Source: CATQHP01 sp965205595 (GTDB lineage Bacteria > Acidobacteriota > Terriglobia > Bryobacterales > UBA6623). From it: a DNA stretch of 64,000 bases. This document shows, in pieces, positions 61,073-64,000 of this stretch (position 1 is its first letter; the number at the start of each line of letters is the position of its first letter). The translations under genes and the position numbers were made by a program. Where the stretch lies: NCBI GenBank assembly GCA_965205595.1, contig CBDBHI010000056.1:80904-144903 (forward strand), given 5' to 3'. Under the pieces are notes generated by a model that saw nothing but the letters and a program-made list of their open reading frames with translations, was not told the origin of the DNA and searched no databases.

Positions 61073-62608
61073 CTAGTGGGCGTGCCCATGGGCGGGGGCC
61101 TGAGTGGACATCGAAGCCAACCGAATCAGGTAGCCGCCTCGAGTCACCAATCGCTCGCCTGGAGAGAGTCCGCCGGTCACAAGGACTCTTCCGGCTCGAC
61201 GTTCTCCCAACGTGACGGCGCGTCGCTCAAATGATTCGCCACCGGTTTGGATGTAGGCGACTGGTTGTCCCGAATCGTCGACGACCGCGGACTCATCAAC
61301 GATTGGGCCTTCCGTTTGGGCGCGTCCGAACAAGCGCAGCGAAACCGCCTGTCCCACAGCCAGTCGCCGCCCGCTATTACGCAGCTCATAGATCACTTTG
61401 ACCGTCCGAGTGTCGGGATCAACGAAATTGGCCACGGAGATCAGCCGCCCTACCGAGATCGGATCTTCGATCCCAGGAGCAATCAGTTCAGCCCCCGCCG
61501 GTCGGCTTAGCGACGCAGCAAGAGATTCGGGAACTTCACCGACGACGTAAACGACGTCGACCGCGACCACTTCAATCAAGCCATCGCCCTCTTCGAGGTG
61601 CTCGCCATCTGTTGCGTGAACGTCAGTCACCACGCCTGCGAGTGGAGACCGAACCTGAAAGGTGACACGGGGGTTCGCTCGGTGCTCGTCCTGGCGCGAC
61701 TGTTCGTACTGCTCGATTCGCGCCGCCGCCGCCTTGAGTTGAGCCAGCGCCAGCGCCTCTTGTGACTTGGCCTCGCTTACACGCCGCGAAGGGATCGCCC
61801 CGACGTCCAATAGGCGTTCTACGCGGGCCAGCTCCTGGCGAGCTATGTCTAGCTTTACTCGCGCTTCTTCGACGGCAAGGTCCAAGGCCGCTAAGTCAGA
61901 CGGCGCATTCGTCGGTGGCACCATGGCTGCCACGACTTCACCGCTCTGGACATTCGTCCCAATCACCGGCAACTTTACTGAGATCGAGAGGCTTCCGTCT
62001 ATTGGAGCCGTAATCGCAACTCGTCCGCCGCTGCGGGGCTGGATCATCGCCGGTACCGTAAGACTCGCGCGCATAGTCGCCTTCTCGACAATCTGCGTAG
62101 CGAAATCAAGTATCCACTGCTGCTCTTTGAGAAACGAGATCCGCTCTCTTCCCGCAGGCTCTTCGGCTTCGGCAATTTCTTGCCGGCCCTGCCGCACGAT
62201 CTTGACCTGGCCCAAACGATGCTCATCGCTCACGAGGGCCGAAGACACGCGGATTGTCATTGCAACCGAACCTGAGTCTGTTGGGATGACGTCGACGCCA
62301 AAGATTCCTGGACGAGAAGGGCCGTCCTCAGTAAACGTCTCGGTCTTTCCTCCGCCGTGTGCCAACTCCACGACCGCCTGTCCTTCGGTCAACGGCCGGA
62401 ATGTCTTGAGATCGGTGAGATGGATGGCGAAGCGCGATGTGACGCCCGCTTGGAGGCGGGGATACTCCACGAACAACTCGGTCTTGTCGGTCCATCGCGT
62501 GACCGCGACGGGCTCCGGCTCTTCGGCTTCGAGGACAGCGGAAGGCTCCTCGGTTGTCGTAGAGCAGCCCAAGAGCAACAGCAATGCGATCAAGGGAAAT
62601 CTTTTCAC
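61073..62608 (-). CDS. RND periplasmic adaptor lipoprotein (CzcB/CusB-like)
   Basis: A 511-residue lipoprotein with lipobox LLLGC (Cys 15). A long N-terminal extension (~residues 25-140, TKLFVEYPRLQAGVTSRFAI) is found in many heavy-metal adaptors. Barrel-sandwich and coiled-coil segments follow (VAITAPIDGSLSISVKLPVI, LDLAVEEARVKLDIARQELA), with YELRNSGRRLAVGQAVSLRL, and it ends in HGHAH, a possible metal site. Its GTG start overlaps the TGA of the upstream outer-membrane gene (GTGA). It bridges the RND pump to the outer-membrane channel and probably binds metal. Confidence 0.88.
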   Translation of the reverse strand: MKRFPLIALLLLLGCSTTTEEPSAVLEAEEPEPVAVTRWTDKTELFVEYPRLQAGVTSRFAIHLTDLKTFRPLTEGQAVVELAHGGGKTETFTEDGPSRPGIFGVDVIPTDSGSVAMTIRVSSALVSDEHRLGQVKIVRQGRQEIAEAEEPAGRERISFLKEQQWILDFATQIVEKATMRASLTVPAMIQPRSGGRVAITAPIDGSLSISVKLPVIGTNVQSGEVVAAMVPPTNAPSDLAALDLAVEEARVKLDIARQELARVERLLDVGAIPSRRVSEAKSQEALALAQLKAAAARIEQYEQSRQDEHRANPRVTFQVRSPLAGVVTDVHATDGEHLEEGDGLIEVVAVDVVYVVGEVPESLAASLSRPAGAELIAPGIEDPISVGRLISVANFVDPDTRTVKVIYELRNSGRRLAVGQAVSLRLFGRAQTEGPIVDESAVVDDSGQPVAYIQTGGESFERRAVTLGERRAGRVLVTGGLSPGERLVTRGGYLIRLASMSTQAPAHGHAH

Positions 62609-63828
62609 GGCAACACCTCTTTACCCATCGCGCGATCCAATTCAATCTCGGCCAACTTCGCAGCGGCTTGAAGCTCGATTAGCCGGAGCTTCGACTGTTG
62701 ACTAACCCGGAAGGCATCGAGCAACTCGAGAATTCCCAGTTCGCCCTCCGCATACGCAACCTCGGCGATCTCTCGCAGTTCTTCCGCGCGGCGGCCGGAA
62801 TCCTGCTGGTAGCGCTCCGCAATTTGACGACGCAGCAGGAGCGATTCATACGCACCACGGACATCAGCCAAGATTTGGCTCTTCAGGACGTCGCGGCGTG
62901 CGCGCACGCGCGTCGCCTCGGCGACGGCGAGGGCCTTCTCCACCTGTCCTTTGCTGAACAACGGCAGATCGACTGAGACGGAAACGACTGCCCCGTTCGC
63001 GTAGCGCTCACCGATCTCAGATCGCTTCAGGCCGCCCGACAAAACAGGGTTTGGGATGCGCCTGCGATCCGCGGCTTGCTCCTCGATCCGCAGAGTTTCA
63101 AGCCTCGCTTCCTCACTGCGATAGTCGCCGCGCGCGACGAGCGCTCCCTGCAACGCTTCGCGCAACTCCGGCGGTGCTTCTCTCGGGCCGAGAGTTCCTT
63201 CGGCGACGATTGCATCTTGGGCGATGTTCTCGCCGAGAAATCTCGCGAGTCGAGCGCGGGCTTCCGCAATGAGGGCCTCGACTCCGGCCCGATCGGATTC
63301 TCGCTCGACGATCTCCCGCTCGGCTCTCAACCTGTCAAACTTCGAGCCTTCGCCGGCTCCTTCGCGTTCCCGCAAGATGCGAACAAGCTCGCTAAGCTCT
63401 TCGATGTTCCGACTGATCGTTTCCCGCCGCTCTTGCACATAGATCAGTTGCTGAAACGTCCTCCGTACGTCTGCTTCGAGAAAGCGAAGCTCGTAATCGG
63501 CTTCAGCTCTTGTCGCCGCAACGGCGGACTCGCCGGCTTGGCGCAGCAGTCGCCGCCGGCCGTTGACCGCGAGCGGCTGCTCGATCAGGTAGAAATCCGT
63601 GCGCCCTGCTCCCTCGAAAGCAGCGGTCGCCGAAGGGTTGGGATAGAGTGTTCCACGCCGCCTTTCGGCGCGCGTCACCTCCACCCGGGCTTCTAGTTCC
63701 CGGTAGTACGGACTCTCCCGCAGAAGTTGAAGCGCCTGTCTTTCCGTCAGCGCCTGAGCGACGGCGCTAGCCGCCACACAGCCGACCAGAAAGCTCAGGC
63801 GCACGCAAACACGTGGCCTAGCAGTCAT
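62605..63828 (-). CDS. Outer-membrane efflux channel, TolC family (CzcC/CusC-like)
   Basis: A 407-residue protein with signal peptide (MTARPRVCVRLSFLVGCVAASAVAQA). A TolC-family pattern follows: SPYYRELEARVEVTRAERRR, QPLAVNGRRRLLRQAGESAV, long coiled-coil helices, LPLFSKGQVEKALAVAEATR and LLDAFRVSQQSKLRLIELQA. The family forms the trimeric outer-membrane exit duct. It is the first gene of the three-gene heavy-metal efflux operon, with 4-base overlap to the adaptor gene. Upstream is the Pro-rich frame at 63889-64000. The promoter is not evident. Confidence 0.88.
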   Translation of the reverse strand: MTARPRVCVRLSFLVGCVAASAVAQALTERQALQLLRESPYYRELEARVEVTRAERRRGTLYPNPSATAAFEGAGRTDFYLIEQPLAVNGRRRLLRQAGESAVAATRAEADYELRFLEADVRRTFQQLIYVQERRETISRNIEELSELVRILREREGAGEGSKFDRLRAEREIVERESDRAGVEALIAEARARLARFLGENIAQDAIVAEGTLGPREAPPELREALQGALVARGDYRSEEARLETLRIEEQAADRRRIPNPVLSGGLKRSEIGERYANGAVVSVSVDLPLFSKGQVEKALAVAEATRVRARRDVLKSQILADVRGAYESLLLRRQIAERYQQDSGRRAEELREIAEVAYAEGELGILELLDAFRVSQQSKLRLIELQAAAKLAEIELDRAMGKEVLP

Positions 63829-63888
63829 GATTAAAACCTCGCAGACGGGTCCTTAGACCCAAAAGAAGCGAAACGGTCTTAGGCGGGA

Positions 63889-64000
63889 TTAGACAGGAGG
63901 GGCTCTGGGGATCGAGGGCGATCCGCCAGGTGGGTCGTGCGCGCGCGGCCGCTCGGGTGCGACGTCAAACGACGGTGGCGCGGGAGCCAAGAACGGGGCG
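63889..64000 (-). CDS. C-terminus of an upstream Pro-rich protein (partial)
   Basis: From the window edge an open minus-strand frame reads about 37 codons rich in Pro, Arg and Ala (APFLAPAPPSFDVAPERPRA, then HDPPGGSPSIPRAPPV) to a TAA at 63891-63889. Small Pro-rich periplasmic proteins often precede czcC-type genes in metal-efflux clusters, and the 60-base gap fits. With so little sequence the call is tentative. Confidence 0.35.
   Translation of the reverse strand, partial: APFLAPAPPSFDVAPERPRAHDPPGGSPSIPRAPPV

Noticed and set aside
1..64000. CRISPR array, rRNA operon or prophage
   Set aside because: No regularly spaced short repeats, no rRNA sequences and no phage structural, lysis or replication genes were seen.

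Overview
The window looks like an accessory stretch of a chromosome from an Acidobacteriota-like heterotroph. This is inferred from gene content: an Oar/TonB-type receptor C-terminus, a DUF1501 plus DUF1549/DUF1553 pair, two FGE-type sulfatases, a PhoD-like phosphatase, PQQ-type propellers, a CS-D-HC tannase-family esterase, a PA14 multiheme cytochrome and a GH15 glucoamylase. No 16S rRNA or other phylogenetic marker is present, so the assignment is provisional. Coding DNA is GC-rich and most secreted proteins carry clear Sec or lipoprotein signals.

Layout. 1-17.8 kb: metabolic and envelope genes. These are the receptor tail with its terminator, a TPR lipoprotein, a truncated sulfatase, a propeller protein, a PhoD-like phosphatase, a zinc-ribbon repeat protein, a three-gene envelope operon (LolA-like, HExxH peptidase, TlpA-like), glcF, a secreted unknown, a tannase-family esterase and the DUF1501/DUF1549 pair. 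17.8-25.8 kb: a transposon graveyard holding a decayed integrase-type element, an IS256-like tail, an IS21 element with a nonsense-interrupted istA, a further transposase fragment, an orphan sigma-like ORF, tRNA-Val(CAC) and one apparently intact integrase-type IS. 25.8-33.4 kb: a membrane protein, a selenocysteine-encoding peroxiredoxin with an in-place SECIS-like hairpin, a c'-type cytochrome, and a four-gene minus-strand operon (acyl-CoA dehydrogenase, DUF2085, PA14 pentaheme cytochrome, propeller). 33.4-42.3 kb: nested mobile DNA. A group II intron 5' RNA and broken reverse transcriptase are interrupted by a MITE, which is itself abutted by an IS1182 element. Two IS630 elements follow, then the beheaded remains of a CHAT-STAND-TPR gene. 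42.5-51.9 kb: a three-repeat secreted protein, an IS110 element, tex, a receiver-like protein, rnhB, a small membrane protein and a GH15 enzyme. 52-64 kb: a sulfatase/beta-helix pair facing an acyltransferase-like membrane protein, a deletion-fused MFP/MacB remnant, and a CzcCBA/CusCBA-type RND efflux operon.

The most interesting item is at 26715-27284. A peroxiredoxin frame runs through a TGA at the position of the first cysteine of its CxxC (reading FYRGHW-U-PFC), and a perfect hairpin lies 14 nt downstream inside the coding region. Several families of short dispersed, often palindromic repeats each occur twice in the window. Many transposases carry single lesions (frameshifts at poly-A, Tyr-to-TAG), so most mobile elements here are recent but dead.
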